Positions 61,151-64,000 of a stretch of DNA of 64,000 nucleotides are shown here, one piece after another (position 1 is the first letter of the stretch; each line of letters opens with the position of its first letter). The notes below the pieces were generated by a model, which was not told the origin of the DNA, did no database searches, and saw only the letters and a program-made list of their open reading frames with translations. This DNA is from Cymbidium sinense. Taxonomy: Eukaryota > Streptophyta > Magnoliopsida > Asparagales > Orchidaceae. The position numbers were made by a program, and so were the translations under genes. The DNA is taken from assembly GCA_021442155.1 (NCBI GenBank), contig CM038217.1:144953643-145017642 (forward strand). Direction: 5' to 3'.

Positions 61151-62620
61151 TATGAATGAAAGAAAGGAACTTTACTTCATACACTAAGCTTATATTCACA
61201 TGCACCTACTATGTATGTATAACTAAAGTCACAATATATATTATTATTCATTAATAAGCTTTTGAAAATATATTTGTAATTTAATAGTGATAATGGTCAC
61301 ACATATTTTTTTAATTTATCCACACATGTTGACATAAAGGAAACCATTTCATTTAATTAATTTTGGAAAGAAATGAATGCATGAATACAAGTGGCATACA
61401 ATATTTTAACATGATTGGAAAGAAATAAAGAAACACAAGTATGTAATTTCATTCAATCCAACTGATTCCTAAAGATAATCACATTAAACAAGTTTATTTA
61501 AAATAAGCCAAAGTTTATTAAAGTCATTTTTGCTTTCATGTTTGATTGACTTGAGAGATGTGAGAAAAGAAGCTAATCCTAATCCTATTCTCCATATGTG
61601 TGAATTAATTTGATTTAATGAAAAGCAATTAGGTTGATTTTATGAATTGATTAAGTTAAGCATGGATTAAGCCAATTAATTAACCTTACTGTTATCAAAG
61701 TTAATAATTAATAATTATGAGCTAACTGATGTGCAAATAAAAAAAAGTAAATAGCAATGCTCCTATAAAAGGGGAAAGGCTCATAATTTTAATTAATTAA
61801 GCTTAAGGAACTCACTTAATTACTTTTATGTTTTCTCACACATATGAGCTAACCATAATTTCATTAGCTCTCTCTTTAGTTATTGAACACCCAAAGAGCT
61901 ACCAAGAGTTAATTGGGAAGTTTAATCAAGTTAATTAAGTTCATTATTATCTAATTAAATCTTAATCATCCTTAATCAATAATATGAAATGGACTTAGGG
62001 AAAGAGACAAAGAAGGAAGCCAAAGTTTCAATCCCTAAATCTTTTTAATTAGTTAATCAAAGTTCAGATATGATTTTGGTTTTGATTGATTTAATTAATT
62101 AATTAATTAATGAGTTTTAATTAATTAATTTTAAAGAGGGAATAAAGAAGACTTAAGGAAAAGATTGGAAGAGGGGTCTCAATCCATTTCCCTAAGTTTC
62201 TCACTCTTAACAAAGGCTAATTAACTCAATTAAATGATCAATTCATTGTTCATTTGATTAATTATCATTAATTAAGTTAAGAGAGTAATTAAGGCTTAAC
62301 CAATTAATTACACCAATTAATTAGCTAATAAAGTTTAAGAAAAATAGGAAAGGTAGAGGTCATCCCCTTAAACATCTTTGAAAAGTTTAGAAAAATTTAG
62401 ATGATTAATTAAAGAGTAATTAAGTTAATTAAATTTTTAATTAAATCTTAATTAAGAAGAAATTATTATTCAAAGTTAATTAATAATAATTTTATTGGAT
62501 TCTCCTCTAAAATACCTTTAAAACGAGCCCTCATTTGTATTTTTTTGAAATTTTCTACAATTAGTTAAGAATTTTAGAAGTTTCAACCTTAAAAAAATAA
62601 TTAAATAGCCCTAATTAAGC
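61151..62620. other. AT-rich intergenic DNA with many TTAATTAA words
   Basis: Low-complexity sequence dominated by AATTAATT permutations. No gene seen. Confidence 0.5.
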
Positions 62621-62780
62621 TTTAATCCTGTCGGCGCCACGTGGTTGTTGACGTGACGTGCTTTCCACGTAGCGGGATGGGATAAGTTATTTAAGTTATC
62701 ACATCACACGGCTGAGTCAGCCGGCAGCGGATGCACTTTCTCGTGCACCGTCAATCTAAGATCGGACGATCACAATTAAA
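62621..62780. promoter_or_regulatory. ACGT-rich island with GCN4-like palindrome
   Basis: CCACGTGG at 62637-62644, TGACGTGACGTG at 62649-62660 and CCACGTAG at 62665-62672 crowd four ACGT cores into 36 bp. At 62709-62723 CGGCTGAGTCAGCCG is a perfect 7+1+7 palindrome around TGAGTCA, the GCN4/bZIP half-site pair. No gene is evident next to it in the window. It may be a promoter or an LTR control region. Confidence 0.4.
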
Positions 62781-64000
62781 TTTTGCGGTTAAGGAGAAAA
62801 TAGAGGGGATCTAAGCGCGATCTAATCAAAATTGTTTGTTCCAATCATGTGGAACGGACAACTCGTGATCTATCTCCTCGGTGGGTGAGAGAGATGGATC
62901 ATCATGCTCGTCACTCAGAGCTCATCCAAGCTTGAATGGAGATCAAATCAATCCCACACCTTCGTGGAGCCAAAATAAGGAGATCCAATGGTGGAAATCT
63001 GATGACATTGAACTTTCCTTCACAAAGGACCAAATCATTTTCATACAAGGATCGATTTTAATGGCATACCTTACTAGATCTTGCGACCGGCCATTCCAAC
63101 GATTGAGGAAGCTTCGTCTGGTAGAGACAAAGTCCTATTGAGCTGCACGAGCTTTAATTTGAGGTGGTTTGCTCAGACGACCAAAAAATGAGGAAGCTTG
63201 GTTGAACTCTTATCTAAGTGGCTTGGAAGCTTGGGAAACAATTAGTTCAATGTGGAGTAAAGTTTAATTGGGGAGTATTGAGAAAATGGGACTTTGGATT
63301 GGCCTCCCCTGTTTCATCTTGATGTAAAATCGAGAAAGGGAAGAATGGGGGAGCTTGGAAGCTCGGGGAAGGTTGTGGGAGGCTCTCCTTCACTTTATCT
63401 AGCTCACACGAAGTAGAATGCTTCATTTTGTTCAATGGGGGGGTATATCCCTCAATTGAGGTTAATGACCAATCCCATTTCATCTCCGATTTGAGTCACT
63501 TGTCTCCATTTGGTCCACATAGCTCGCCAAGAGTGGGGGAAACTTTGGGAGGTGGCTCAAGGTCTAATATGAAGGAGATCTTATTTCCTTTGTCCATGGG
63601 GTGCTTGATTTAGAGTGAGGAGGAAGAGAGTGGATTTTCTTTGGTCCATGGCTGATCCTAGTGAGCTTAGAGTGGGTTAGGAAGATTAGGCTTACTCCAT
63701 TTGGCAATTGGATGGTTGTCCATGTAATGAGGGAGTGGACTTTGCCAAATGGGAGAGGAATCCTATATGAAGAATTTTGTCTAATAGCTAATCCCCTTGG
63801 ACTCCACTTGGCTTATGGGAGATTGCGACTTAGGGTTAATTTGGGTCAATTTGGTACCATTGGGTCCCATGGGGTTTTTTTGGGTGCTTTGGCTTCATTT
63901 GGTCAAATGGGTTCATGTTGGGTTGGGTTGACAATCATCAAATTGGGTCAAATCAAGACTTAGGTTATGTTCAAATGATGATTTGGAGAGTTTTAGTTCA
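62781..64000. other. GC-richer, unassigned sequence to the window end
   Basis: Composition shifts to mixed GC with open frames of 61-100 codons (62881-63141, 63428-63613, 63661-63963 plus; 63247-63483 minus). None has a recognisable domain. From 63830 on, GGGTCAATTTGG/TTGGGTCAAAT words repeat loosely. It may be the edge of a gene or another retroelement that continues outside the window. Confidence 0.3.

Overview
This is a stretch of flowering-plant nuclear DNA. The signs are a 13-exon plant-type gene, long (TA)n and (CT)n microsatellites, MITE-like repeats, L1-type LINEs with a DUF4283-like ORF1, and Ty3/gypsy elements that look like the Tat lineage. The intergenic DNA is very AT-rich. I cannot name the species, and I would not choose between monocot and eudicot from this window.

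Layout. 1-4.98 kb: AT-rich intergenic DNA with a MITE-like element (0.75-1.32 kb), unassigned higher-GC stretches, and a 200-bp tandem duplication. 4.98-9.04 kb: the only convincingly intact gene, glutamine-dependent asparagine synthetase on the minus strand. It has 13 exons and 590 codons, a GC-AG first intron, a TATA box and a poly(A) signal. 9.39-12.13 kb: a two-unit direct repeat of an unnamed family. 12.29-13.09 kb: a solo LTR in plus orientation. 14.13-21.65 kb: an inverted copy of the same unnamed family, split by a 5.5-kb L1-type LINE with an 11-bp target-site duplication and a poly(A) tail. 23.2-23.53 kb: an isolated GC-richer island full of ACGT cores. 25.4-27.0 kb: a second, much older LINE on the minus strand.

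29.8-52.4 kb is occupied by one Ty3/gypsy family in minus orientation. It comprises a 5.6-kb element with gag but no pol (29.79-35.40 kb), a solo LTR with a 5-bp duplication (39.99-41.07 kb), and a 9.26-kb element with degenerate gag-protease-RT-RNase H-integrase (43.10-52.36 kb). Both long elements carry GC-rich tandem arrays between the coding part and the 3' LTR. A large fold-back repeat sits at 36.88-37.74 kb. 52.4-64 kb has no recognisable gene. It holds a tandem array of potential hairpins (56.7-57.65 kb), a 240-bp direct duplication (60.7-61.15 kb) and a second ACGT-rich island near 62.65 kb.

Functionally, one primary nitrogen-metabolism gene sits beside a nested transposon landscape. 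The mobile-element coding regions are all broken by frameshifts and stops. Nothing seen here amounts to a new multi-gene system. The most unusual structures are the hairpin array, the pol-less gag-bearing element with its satellite-like 3' region, and the GC donor of the asparagine synthetase gene.
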